A DNA stretch of 64,000 bases from Tetragonia tetragonoides (Eukaryota > Streptophyta > Magnoliopsida > Caryophyllales > Aizoaceae): the NCBI GenBank assembly GCA_038025085.1, contig CM076140.1, positions 37,013,501-37,077,500 on the forward strand, read 5' to 3'. The position numbers and the translations under genes were made by a program. The notes under the pieces were generated by a model. The model saw nothing but the letters and a program-made list of their open reading frames with translations, made no database searches and was not told where the DNA came from. How positions within the stretch are numbered: the first letter of the stretch is position 1; every line of letters begins with the position of its first letter. This document shows, one piece after another, positions 9,902 to 21,299 of the stretch.

Positions 9902-12247
9902 ATGGAATACTCAGCTTACCCTATTATATGTTATTATGGCGGAGATATTATTGAAAAGGATGGAGATGTTAGTTATAGTGGTGGAAGGTTTTGTTTTGTG
10001 CTTGCCGATAGTCAGATGTGTTTTAGTGAGTTACTCAAAAAGATATACGAGAGTATGGAGCTTGATCCAAGTAGTTCTGAATTGAAGGTGAAAATGAAAT
10101 ATAAGACTCTTGGATGTGTAAAAGTAATACCACTGGAAAATGACAACTCATTAAGTGCTTTTTGGGCTAGTGTAAGACACTCATTGACACCATCGATGGA
10201 GTTGTATGTTGATGTGATACCAATTGAAAAGTGTATTAATCTAAGCTTACCATCATATCCTAGTTCCTCAACAATGGAAAACCCACCATTTAGCGGGTCT
10301 TTTACTAGAATGCTCATCGATGATCAATACTTTGTGGAACAAAACTTGTGTTCTTTCAATCGTGGTGGTGAGCACCACATGTTGGGGGATATGAATGATG
10401 TTGGGTATGATAGTGAACCTGATTCTCCGAGGAGTGAAGACATTGAAGGGGATGGCTCTGGAGATGAGCAGGTTGATGTTGGTTCTAGTGCTCCTATTCC
10501 AGACTTTGCTAGCGTCACTCCTATTAATGAATCTTTTGTTAATTCTTGGAGGAGTTGGACGGCTAAATATGTATTTAAAGAGGGCGATGAATTTCGTCCT
10601 GGTCATGAATTTGATAATAAGACGGTGCTGAAGGATGTGGTAAAAGTATATTCCATAATGAGGAACCAGGGTTTCAAATTCAAGCGGTCTAGTGAAGATT
10701 CAGTGATACTTGTATGTAATAGGGATCCACCATGCCATTGGTGACTTCATGCAAGTAAAAGCAAATTCTCGGATGCTTTTAGAATCAATGTTTACAAAGG
10801 CCCACACGCACCCTCTTGTGTTAGTGACTCTGTTCCCAAGGATCATTTTCAGCTGAGTTCAGAATTTATTAGCCATAAAATTAAGGATCTTGTGCGTGCA
10901 GACACCTCTATTAAAGTTCGTGCCATCATAGAGGTAATACAAGAACGTTTTAAGTATACCATCTCATACAAGAAGGCTTGGCTAGCGAAACAACTAGCAA
11001 TTGCTCATATATTTGGTGATTGGGAGAGATCCTTTGAAGACCTTCCCCGTTTTATGCAAGCAATGAAAGAAGCAAATCTTGGGACTATTGTACATTTTTC
11101 TAACAAGCCGACAACCGACCCATCTGTTGAGATATTTGGAAGGGTGTTTTGGGCTTTTGCACCTTCTATTGAGGGGTTTAAACATTGTCGTCCCCTTATT
11201 AGTATTGATGGAACCCATTTATATGGCAAGTACAAGGGGACTCTCCTTATTGCAATGGGTTGTGATGCTAATACACAATTGTTCCCACTTGCATTCGCCA
11301 TTGTTGAAGGGGAGAATGGAAGTAGCTGGTCTTGGTTTATGGCGTGCATAAAATTATATGTCACTCAAAGACATGATCTTTGTGTTATTTCAGATCGACA
11401 TCCGGGTATCATGTCCACTATGAACGATCCATATGGTGAGTGGCATGAGCCATATGCCCATCATAGACTATGTTTGCGCCATCTTGCCTCCAACTTAAAT
11501 ACTCGACACAAGGATAATCACTTGAGAAACCTCTTTGGTTGGTCAGCTGAGCAACACCAAGACAAGAAATTTGATGCTGGATTCAAGAAAATAAGTGAAA
11601 TGAATGCTAGTGCTCATAAATATCTTTCTAATATTCCCTTGTGTATGTGGTCCCTTTGTCATGATGGTGGGAGAAGGTATGGCATCATGACGACTAACTT
11701 GTCTGAAGTATTCAATAGTGTGTTGAAGGGAACACGTTTTCTACCAATCACAGCCCTTGTGAAGTGCTCATTCTATAGGGTGAATGCTTATTTTGTTCAA
11801 ATTTCACCTTCTCATACTCCACAAATACTTACTCCACCTCCACTTCAACCTTCTCCACGACCTTTGCCTCAAGCTCCTCCACAGCCTCTGCCTAGACCTA
11901 CTCCACGAGCCTTGCCTCGGCCTACTCCTCCAAGACCCTTGCCTCGGCCTACTCCTCCACTTATGCCTATTCAACCATGGTCTACGCTTCCAGAAATGTC
12001 TGCGGATATGCCTGAATTTCCTTCCCTTTCCCCTAGCCCAGCCCCCTCCAATTACTCCCACCCCACCGGTATCTGCATCTCCTTTTACCAAAACTTCTCC
12101 CATTTTGACATTTAGGCGACGACCTCGGACAACTAAATCTACTTTGAGCTCTACCATGACATCCTCAGTGCAATCATTGTCAACTATCATAGAGTCTCCA
12201 CCTTCTTTGAGGATCGAGGAGAGCATGGGACGAGATGGAGTTCCATA
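9902..12247 (+). pseudogene. MuDRA-like (MULE) transposase, disabled
   Basis: The likely start is 9,902 (AAGATGGAATACTC). The N-terminal part (about residues 1-110) looks PB1-like. A MuDR N-terminal domain follows, with GDEFRPGHEFDNKTVLKDVV and CNRDPPCHW. The MULE catalytic core is at 11,190-11,400, with the aspartates in SIDGTHLYGKYKG and VISDRHPGI, then HHRLCLRHLASN and LSEVFNSVLKG. A single TGA at 10,742-10,744 interrupts an otherwise continuous frame (CHW-stop-LHAS). The usual SWIM zinc finger is absent: after ALVKCSFYRVNAYF the frame enters a proline-rich repeat (11,820-11,990). A frameshift near 12,045 moves the true C-terminus to another frame ending at about 12,247. Confidence 0.9.
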
Positions 12248-12657
12248 GAGGTCTGGTTCTGCTGTTGTGATGGTGTTATTGCTGGTTCATAGCTACTGTA
12301 ATGGTGTTGCTCATAGGTTTTGTACTGCTAATGTTGTTTAGGTGTGAGCTACTGTTTTGTTTGCTATGGGTGTAAGCAGGAGTAGTGTTGGTTGTATTTT
12401 CTTTGGGTGATTTGAGTTATGTTAACTCAATTTTGGCTTGTATTGACATTATGTTGGTGATTAATGAAATCTTTTAGAGATGTGTAATTTGGATCAACTA
12501 TCAGTTTATTTTTTCAATGGAATATAAATTTGGATGAATTGTTGGTTGAGCGGCGTCTGGATTTTTTGCTGCTTCAGTATTTGGTTATGCAGGTTGATAT
12601 GTCTACAGAGAAAATGTGGGGAAAATTAACAAAGAAAAGTGCTGGAAAAATGCAACA

Positions 12658-12807
12658 GCAAAAGCCGCTGTTGCGGAGAGCTGCTTCCAAAAGCCTCTGT
12701 GGCGCAGAGCTGCTCTACAAAGCCTCTATGGCCCAGAGCTGCTTATTAAAGCCGCGCTGGCGCTCAGCGGCTTACTTAAGGCGCTATGGGCCACCGCGCC
12801 TTTGCCT
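12658..12807. repeat. MULE-1 right subterminal 30-bp repeat array
   Basis: Five tandem units of about 30 bp with the pattern AAAGCCnCTnTnGCnCAGAG followed by CTGCT. They lie directly inside the right TIR and are imperfect inverted counterparts of the left array. Confidence 0.85.
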
Positions 12808-13012
12808 TTCGCTATAAAAAAAAAAAAAATTAAATTCGCTTCCAGGCCATAGTCCGATCCTACGTGGTGTATATGTGGGGAAATAGTTTTGAACCGAAGC
12901 TAATTTGGGAATTAGTTTGTGAATGATGTATATTTGAGCAAATCACACTATATATTTTGTTGTTGTTTTTTTTGTTTTAAAATACGTTTTTGTGTAAATT
13001 ATTTTGGGTGGT

Positions 13013-14003
13013 GCTAAATACCACACCCTATTTTAAATAATACCACACCCTATTTTAAACAATACCACACCCCTATCAATTAAAATTACCAAAATGACCT
13101 TAATTAGCAAACCAAAGAAAAAAAAATCTAACGCCCTCTCCCTCTTCAACAATAACCCGTTCAATACTTCCTAATTCTTACATAGCATAGATCCCTCATT
13201 CTCCACCCCGTCGGCATTGTTTTTCAGCTTTTATTGAGGTGACTTCACTCATTGATTTGTCCATTTTGCAACTTCTTGTATTTAAACCAAATTAACGTGA
13301 AAAACAACATGGTATTGGAAAAGTAAAGCATTAGGTAAAAGAAAGTCTAGATGTCATAAATGATCGAGTATACTGCCAAATTGTAAGCTTACATGTTAGC
13401 TTATCATATCTGATCCAGAAATAACATAGCAGTAATTTATTGTTGTCATGGTTACTTAATACTACTTGTGGTCCATTGGGGAGGAATAAGAAGTGATAAA
13501 ATAATAATAAAAAAAAAGTTGGTGAGCTGAATATCATATATGGCTGATGGGGTTGCGCCTACTTCAAGCGTCGGAGTTACACATCTGCGCCAATTTTAGG
13601 CGCAGCTTTCAGATTAGTGCTCCTCTTTTAGGCGCAGGTTCCGCTTAATTGCGCCAACTTTAGTCGCAGATTTATTTTCGGTCGTGCAAGTACCACGGTT
13701 TTGAAGGAAAATAAATTGAATTTACATACAAATTATAGTCGAACTAGATGTGATTAGAATCCGGAATTAATCTTAAAATAACTGTTTTATGTCCGTTATT
13801 AACTTATTATACATCAGACGGTGTTGTATGATGACAAAAATCAGAATAGTGTTACGTTGCATGACCACAAACTCGAGAACTATTATAAGTTAGGGGTAGA
13901 GCGAGAGGATTGCGGCGTAAAATTAAAAGAAGGGCAATATTTGTATTTTTTTATTAGGGGTGTGGTATTTGTTAAGTAGGGGTGTAGTACTAATGGGAAC
14001 TGA
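13013..14003. mobile_element. Non-autonomous TIR element with ACCACACCC end repeats
   Basis: The left end has three copies of ATACCACACCCTATTTTAAA-like units (13,013-13,080). The right end carries the inverse, GGGTGTGGTATTTGTTAAG and GGGGTGTAGTACTA (13,955-14,003). The interior has no coding capacity. It contains GC stems such as CTGCGCC-AATTTTA-GGCGCAG near 13,579-13,602. It is probably a deletion derivative of a MULE-like family; exact ends and target duplication were not resolved. Confidence 0.6.
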
Positions 14004-14040
14004 TTTTTTTCAATCCACCTAAATCTCACCCACATTTTTA

Positions 14041-15029
14041 ATAGGGCATGTCTATCCTGTGCCCCAAGGGCACAGGTTAATTATCATTAAATACCAGTTA
14101 ACCAGGAAATCAGCACCACATCATTAAAAATGATCACACTAGCCTTTTCTATGCCAATATTACCCTTAATTATTTTACCCCTTTTACCCATTCATTCCCT
14201 CCCTTATTCAAGTCCTGTCTTTATTCTGTCCCGAAATTCTCTCTCTTCACTCTTCACCCAAATAACCATCACCAATAACCACGCCAATAGTGCATCACCA
14301 TTGACGCGGATGACGCCAATAGTCCACCACCATTAACGCCACATACAACTCTTCCTCTCCTCGGTAAATTACCCACTGTCAAGTCCACCACGTCCTCGAT
14401 CTACCGCCAACGCCTCTGGTCTATAATCCTCATAGCCCGATTTGTTGCCGCCTATATGGGCCCCAACAAAGAAATTGATCAATCACCATCACCCCACGGA
14501 GTTCATCGCCGTACGACCATCCACGCCTCAAATCTCAACCTCCGTCTCGGATTTGGGGTCAGGTTTAGGGTTTTATTTTTATTTTTTAATGTAATTGCCC
14601 CTTAAGGGTTCATCTTTCTCTTTCTAGGGTTTTTCATTTGAATCTGGCAGTGGAAAAGTTATCGCCGGAAAAAGGAGCAACAAGGTGGTTGACGAGAAAA
14701 TGGGGTAGACGACTTCTAATGGTGTTAATGGTGAGATTGTTGAGTTTTAATTTTCTCTCTCCTCCCTACCACATTTACTGCCATGGTCTGTCCATGAAAA
14801 TGTCTAGCGCTATCGGCAATGAAAATAATCGAAAGGCGGTGTAGTCGGTGTAGGTCATAGCCTCATAGGGCATGATTGCATTTTCTAGTTTTTGATGGAG
14901 AGTGGATAATATAATTAAAAGTGAAAATGGGATGAAGGGCAGTTTTGTAAACTTGAAATGTATTTATTTAATTTCCTAGGTAATCGAAACTATTCAATAC
15001 TGTGTTCCATGAGATTATGTGAAAAAGTG
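14041..15029. mobile_element. Possible non-autonomous element with terminal hairpin
   Basis: It begins at about AGGGCATG and contains a perfect 9-bp stem with a 3-nt loop at 14,056-14,076 (CCTGTGCCC/GGGCACAGG), a shape seen at plant MULE-like termini. The interior looks like a gene leader (CT-rich, AGGGTTTTATTTT), which may be captured host sequence. The right boundary is uncertain. Confidence 0.4.
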
Positions 15030-15563
15030 TAATATTAGACTCAATTAATAAATCTCACCCAACTTAAGTGAACATTCTCCCCTTTTACCCTTATTATAAT
15101 GTAACCCTTTTCTCTTTCCTCTTGACAACAGCCACCATCCCCTTCTCTTTCGCATACAGACTCACATCTCATACCATTCTCTGTTAACATCCCAGAGACA
15201 ACCACCACCATCGTCTCCGCTGCCCCATCTCGCCTACACGAACCACTGACAGGACCAGCCAGGCGCCAGCAACGGACGATGCCGAAGAAGAAGCCGACGA
15301 AGGTAAACCGTTTACCCTCCCCAATTGAGATTTAAATTTATTTATTTTTTTGGTGATTTGAAATTATGAACACATGGGAGTGGCTATTGAGGGTCGATCT
15401 GTTGTGGTAGGTAATTGGCGAAGCCAAAAATTAGCCACGCAACGCAGTGGGGTTGCGCAGTGTTGCACTGCGCGGTGGCGTTGCGCAGCTTCATATTTAT
15501 TTTTATTTTTTTGCGTTTTTTGTTGATTGATTTTATTTTTTATTATTACTGTTATTTATGTTA

Positions 15564-15795
<232 letters not shown>

Positions 15796-15923
15796 TATTG
15801 TTTGTTGCTGTTATTTTTGTTGTTATTATTACTAAAATTGTATGTATTAATTTAGTATTATTAATAGTATTTGTGATAAATAATTGTGTTGAATTAATTT
15901 ATTATTAGAATTATGTTCATGTA

Positions 15924-16545
15924 ATGAATTTTACTTTTGAATATATAAAGAAATCATGGACTAATAGTGGAGACGTCGAGGGTGATGGAGATAGGGGAAG
16001 AGCCCGTAGGGAAGCCACGCATCCTCCATCCACTTCGTCACAATATGAAGGGACTCGATTAGCGGGCAGAGGTCCCGTGACAGCTTCAGGTAGGAGAGCT
16101 AGTGTATATGTGCACCCAACAGGTGAGACGCCTCCAGTTGTCAGAGCGTCGAGTAGTAGTATTCTGTCAGATGTTCAGCCACATGCACAGCCATACATGC
16201 AGGGATAGAGTCGATTCTGTTTGATAACTATCGGCCACCGTATAGGGTTCGTGACTCAACACCACCGCCCGTGGTAGGTGTTGGTAACTCAATTGATATG
16301 GAGAGTGCAGATGTGACGACACCTTCTACTGTAAGGGTAAAAATGAGGGTTAGTTTGGTACTTAGAGGTGGTTCTTCATCTAGGCCACATACCCGATTAC
16401 CCACTACGTTTGAGGATGTGGAATTTGATGAGTTTAGTGGTCGGCGTCGAAGGGAGGAGGAGTTGCCAGTGATTAGGCGTACGCATACAACAGAGTGGTT
16501 GGCTAGTACGGCATAATTAGGAGGGCTTGGTATTCCAACAGTTCC
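15924..16545 (+). other. Open reading region of unknown origin in MULE-2
   Basis: Plus-strand frames 15,924-16,208 and 16,271-16,516 encode an Arg/Ser/Pro-rich, low-complexity product I do not recognise. The minus strand is also open from 16,560 to 16,228 and continues from a genuine transposase exon. Which strand was functional is unclear. It may be a captured gene piece or a second element gene. Confidence 0.35.
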
Positions 16546-18296
16546 CGACATGTTCTTCAATTGTGCATGTGCACCCTCGACCCTATATGAAAATATAAGA
16601 CAATTGATTTAAATATTTACAATTAACAACAATAATAGTAGTAATAAAAAAAAAAAAAATCCAAGCGAAAATAATTCTGCAACATACTGCAGCGCAGCGC
16701 AAAGTTACGTAGTGCTATCGCTGAGTGTAGATTTTCGAGCAGCGGGCTTACAATAATAAAATCAAACTAATAATAATAATAATAAGAGCCATAATAATTC
16801 CTTAATAATAAATAAAATGACAATAATAATGCCTATAATAAACTCAAACTAATTATAACATTTATAATAATAATAATTGACCACTTTAATATTCAAAATC
16901 TGGATGTTACCTGTTGGTAGTGCTACATCCTAAGTGAAACATTTCCTTCATCCACGCATATACCAACATTTGTTTGTAATCTTTCAACCACGTACTATTC
17001 ACGTACTTGACCATGAAGGCGAGACGTGGGTTCCAACTTTTCACCATCTCCTCTGAGTAAGTTTTCTCGTACTCCTCCTTAGTCTCTGATCTATATACTC
17101 TTCCCCAGTGATAAGAAACAACAGCACTGAATTCGTCTGTCTTCATGACTATCCTAGCATGATTTTTCATATCCTTGGCAATATGTCTTCTACATAACGT
17201 GTGTGGGACATCTACAAACAAAAGAGTAATGTAAGTAACAATAACAACTTCATTTAAATAAACAATTATTATCAAAATTTTACATACAACAAAATAACTG
17301 ACACAACAAAAACTTTTTTTTTTTTAAATTATACAGGGAAAAAATATTAAGTTTACCTCCGAATACTTGCTTACAAGCTTTAAGCAGTGCACTTTCCTTG
17401 TCACTAACTATCAAACCCGGTGGTTCTTACTTCCAAAATAGAAGTTTAAAATAATCCAATGCCAACTGATAGCTATATCACTGATCATCTTTCAAAAAGG
17501 CAAATTCCACGTGAAAATTTTTCTCAACTGGTGTGACCCCTACTATTTGAAGTAATGGCTTGTTGAACTTGTTAGTCTTGTACGTTGCATCCATCACCAA
17601 AACATGTGGAAACGTACTCAACAATCGCGAAGCCGATCGATGGGCAAATACCACATGAGTAAACTCCTGTATAGCAATGTCCATCCACTCATGGTGCAAA
17701 TACTTATGCTCTTTCAACTGCTTCATGAAGTATTGTAATGGTGACAAATTTCCCATCAACTCCTTCCAAATTTTTGCCTTGCAGTTATAAATGTGTGTAC
17801 TTGTTCTATCCTTATTACCCATTAGCTGCAAAGTCAATAGAATTGCCTTCGGCTTCATGTATATCATGTATTTTCGAACTACTTCCTCTTCTTCAAGAGT
17901 GAGTTTTGCAGTTGATCTATGTCAATTGTCGTATTCCCCCAACTTGTGATTATGTCTCCAATTATATTGATCTCTTGGCAATTAAACATACCAATAACAT
18001 TCTATTTCCCGTATGAAGACATAAGCAGGACACCTCTTCTTTTTCGTAGCATTTTCTCCACGCTCCTCTTTTGTTAAAGTACCACGGTAATGTGCCTTTC
18101 CCGCCCTCTCACTCCCGAGTTGAACTATATGTCTTTCCGGATACGTGTGCAACACACAAAAATACACGTTATGAATTTTTCTTATAGTTCTAACCCATTT
18201 CTCAGAAACTTCCCGACTAGGAAAAGCTATTTCGGTTCTAAACATATAACTACTACCGGTTTGTCCAACAATAGTGCCCCCTGCAAAATTCAACAA
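16530..18296 (-). pseudogene. FAR1/MURA-type transposase, intron-split and decayed
   Basis: The product would be a Mutator transposase of the FAR1-related type. On the minus strand, 18,296-17,982 encodes a FAR1-like DNA-binding region (FPSREVSEKWVRTIRKIHNV). The catalytic region is at 17,867-17,478 (VMDATYKTNKFNKPLLQIVG), followed by GLIVSDKESALLKACKQVFG. Two GT-AG introns are visible: 17,356-17,212, joining VFG to DVPHTLCRRHIAK in phase, and 16,910-16,583, joining GCSTTNR to VEGAHAQLKNM in phase. Stops near 17,475 and 17,980 disable it. After LKNM the similarity to transposase ends at about 16,530. Confidence 0.8.
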
Positions 18297-18875
18297 TCTT
18301 GTTTGAATAACTAAAAATAAAAACAGTCAACCACATTCCCTAAAATAAAAAATAAAAAAAAAAACAGTCAAGGAGAGAGAATAAACAAAGTACCACCATA
18401 AACAATAAACAACATAAATTCAACCAAAATAGATATTAGAGAAAAATATTATACTAATAAATAAATTATATCAATTCGGACGAAATAATCAAGATAATAA
18501 AAGCTGCGCAGCGCTATCGCATTGTGAAGAGTTGCACAACGTTATCGTGCAATGCTGCTTTGCGCTGCGCGACGGCGTTGGGCAGGCTTCTTCCCAGATA
18601 TTTTTTTTTAAAAGAAAATTCAATGACGACTTCAATTATCTTAAAGAGTCATCTTCAACGCCATTTTGCTCAGCTTCATTACCCGACATCGTTGGTGGTG
18701 TTCTTGGTGGTTGTGGTGGTGGAGCTCAACTTGAAAGGAGAGAGAATGAGTGAATGAAGGACAGAGAAGGGAGGAGGGTTAAATTAAAACAAGGGTAGAA
18801 GGGTAAAATACCCACTTAAGTCGGGTGGGATTTAATAAATGATGGGTGGAATTTAATAATGCCTATTATTTTTGG

Positions 18876-19258
18876 AGATTTTCCCAGGTTTTTTTTTTCT
18901 TTAATGTAGGAAAGAACAATAGAACCATACTCCTTCGTCTAGGATTTATTCCGTATAGCCTTTTTTCTTAGTCATAGGTGTGATTTTGTGAGGTTTCGGT
19001 AGGGTTGTTCATGACTAAATACTGGATTAGATCCGATTCGAAATTTTGAATATTTGAATTTTGTTATAAGTTAAAACTCATCCTTATCCAACCCGAATAC
19101 ATTGGATATTCGAGAAGTTGAATACCCGAATTTTCGGATTTCGGTACCCCTGTAGAGTTGTTTCACGGGTGATGGCTCATTGACTGGTTCGCTAAGGGTA
19201 CAAAAGAAGGACATGCACCTCTTCTATACGTTGATGTTTGCATTTGTCATAAGGAATA
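18876..19258. other. AT-rich repeat debris
   Basis: It contains short degenerate GGAT/ACCCGAAT-type motifs (19,000-19,150), common in plant non-autonomous elements. No gene is visible. Confidence 0.35.
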
Positions 19259-19285
19259 CTAGATGAATGCCCGTGCAACGCACAG
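19259..19285 (-). mobile_element. Helitron 3' terminus
   Basis: On the minus strand it reads CTGTGC-GTT-GCACGG, then GCATTCATCTAG, then a flanking T. A short GC hairpin a few bases before CTAG|T is the hallmark of Helitron 3' ends. The element body would extend to higher coordinates; its 5' TC end was not found. Confidence 0.6.
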
Positions 19286-19700
19286 ATTGTGATTTTAGCA
19301 CGGACTCTGATTATGTTATGGTAACTTGTCCCTTTTTAAATGAGATTTTGGATTGTCTTTTAAATTTTCTGATTCATTTTTTTTATTAAGTGGCTCTCTT
19401 TTGATTGGCTCTCTCTTTGCTCTTACAAAATGCCAATGTATAAGATATATGACAAATGGGTCGTGTTTTATAGTGTGTTTCACGTTCTTTTCATTTATAT
19501 AAGATTTGAATTTTTGAAGTGTGAAACAAAAGTTATATGCCTCCTAATATTTCTTTATCTTCAATATACTGATATAATTTAATATTACCTTTTTTCTAAC
19601 TTAGCTTCTATATGTGGGATTTTATTGTTATCTATTGTTAAAAAATTGCTTAAGAGTCATAGATAAATAAACCTCGCTTAAGTGGACGCGTCCTATGCTC
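19286..19700. other. Possible Helitron body / flanking repeat
   Basis: AT-rich and non-coding. Its last 30 bp (CGCTTAAGTGGACGCGT) recur at 21,219-21,232. Confidence 0.35.
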
Positions 19701-20177
19701 ATGATTTCCTAAAAAAGGGTTAAATTATAAAGTATTACGCAGATTAGGATGGGTTAGAAAATTATTTTCCACGAAGGTGTCCACGTAGGCTCGGGATATC
19801 ACAAGTCTAGCGGGTTTTTTTCGTCTGACAGGAATAGGTCAATGTCCCGAACAACGACTTCCATCAAGAGGAGTCGCTGTTGAGGACACCGACTTATGCT
19901 TGTATGTGATAAAAGGAGAAGCCTTGGGGAGGAATCGCAAGTAAAAGTCGCCAACTGGAACAACGACTTTCTTCAAGGAAAGTCATTATTCCCGACATCG
20001 ACTCTTCTTGAGGAAAGTCGTTGTTCTAGAACGCGACTTATGCGTGTCGGACGAGAAAAAAAACGCGAGACTTGTGATATCCCGAGCCTACTTGGACACC
20101 CTCTTGGAAAATATTTTCTAACTCAGCCTAATCTGGGTAATACTTTGTAATTTAACTTTTTTTTTTCAGGAAATCAT
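19701..20177. mobile_element. Foldback element, 477 bp
   Basis: The ends are a perfect 10-bp inverted repeat, ATGATTTCCT / AGGAAATCAT, extending with few mismatches to about 125 bp per arm (GTAGGCTCGGGATATCACAA is shared by both arms). The centre consists of short inverted AGTCG/CGACT motifs, for example CGACTCTTCTTGAGGAAAGTCG split around a small loop. No protein is encoded. It sits in a sequence whose unoccupied relative lies at about 21,215-21,285. Confidence 0.85.
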
Positions 20178-20401
20178 TCTAGAAAATGTCTCATTTATAT
20201 AGGTATCATGATAGGTTATGGCATGTGCCCCCGTGGGTTTGTGGCTATAATATGTATAGCATGAGTTGCTACATGTTGCGGCTAGTAGATGTTAGTTCGT
20301 ACAACAACAATGTATGGCTTATATTGTATGAAAAATAAGCAAAGATTAATTATGTAAAGTAGTTTGAGTCAAAGTTCAAGAAATCAATCACAAGTTATCT
20401 T

Positions 20402-20600
20402 AGGGTGTGTTCTTTATGCCTTACTCGTTCAGTTCAGTCTCGTGTTAGTTCAGTTTAGTGAGGTTCAATTCAGTTCAGTGGTGTCTGTTTCACTTCATTG
20501 GTGTTGGGTTCAGTTCAATGGTGTTGAATTCAGTTCAGTTCAAGGGTGCTCAGTTCAATTCAGTTCATTTTAATCCAGTTAACCCTAAAAAACACACCCT
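20402..20600. mobile_element. Small TIR element with TTCAG-rich core
   Basis: It is bounded by AGGGTGTGTTCTTT and the inverse AAAAAACACACCCT. The interior (20,425-20,580) is a degenerate run of TTCAG/GTTCAGTTCA units. This resembles small hAT-like MITEs, but no clear target duplication is visible. Confidence 0.5.
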
Positions 20601-21290
20601 TTTTCACCGTCGGATAAAATCAACATATAAAGGTAGAAGGCTTTTCAAGCATAATAATAAGGAAATATCTGAAGGATATATTGGAGTTACTATCTAGTAA
20701 GTTTCCTAACCCTTTAAAAAAAAGTCTCCTAAATTTCCTATAGCTAAATTAAAATATTTATTTTTAAATTTTGAGATGCTCTTAGGTGACATATTTCTAT
20801 GTCCGCGAACATTAGGGTGTTCTCTCATTGAAGTCCGCGTTCTGTAGATCATCATTCAAAATGGAGTAGTTGAGCAATTGTCAAAAAGAAGGCTTATAAG
20901 TTATAATGATGAGCATGCATCAGATGTCTCAAAGCTAATATGCAGTTGAATGGAAGCAAATCCCTACACGAGATTTGCTGGTTCAAGTTATACTAATAAA
21001 TTCCTTCGGGAAAGGCATCTAGCTAATGATCAATATGTACGACGATGTACCTTCCTTTTGGTGTTCAGATAGATGCTCAAATTAGTTCACGATGAAGTAG
21101 TTTTATTTGGCCAATAATAAGATTTTACCATTAGATTTTCTACCAAAATTTTGGAAAGGTAACTTTAAGTAAGATTTTAGACATTTTATTTTTTTTCAAT
21201 TCTTTATTTTTAAGAGAGGCGCTTAAGTGGACGCGTTCAATGCTATCAGAAAATGCCTCTAATATATAGATATTATGATATTATGATTGT
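20601..21290. other. Non-coding DNA with one repeat copy
   Basis: Nothing coding. 21,215-21,285 resembles the two flanks of the foldback element, without the insertion. Confidence 0.35.
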
Positions 21291-21299
21291 TCGTTCCTA

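Larger units (their letters stand above)
8585..12948 (+). mobile_element. MULE-1: Mutator-like element with TIRs and TSD
   Basis: Terminal inverted repeats of about 116 bp (8,585-8,700 and 12,833-12,948) differ at only a few positions and start GCGTGATTT / GTGTGATTT. The 9-bp direct repeat TATATATTT flanks both sides (8,576-8,584 and 12,949-12,957), the size typical of Mutator elements. Inside each TIR lie GC-rich subterminal repeats. The central part encodes a MuDRA-like transposase on the plus strand, now disabled. A probable 5' leader with donor AAAAG|GTAATT lies near 9,080. Total length is 4,364 bp. Confidence 0.93.

Noticed and set aside
11804..12226. 140-codon Arg/Trp-rich minus-strand frame
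   Set aside because: Antisense shadow of the proline-rich tail of the MULE-1 transposase.
20364..20697. Frames rich in VQFSS repeats
   Set aside because: Caused by the TTCAG repeat core of a small non-autonomous element.
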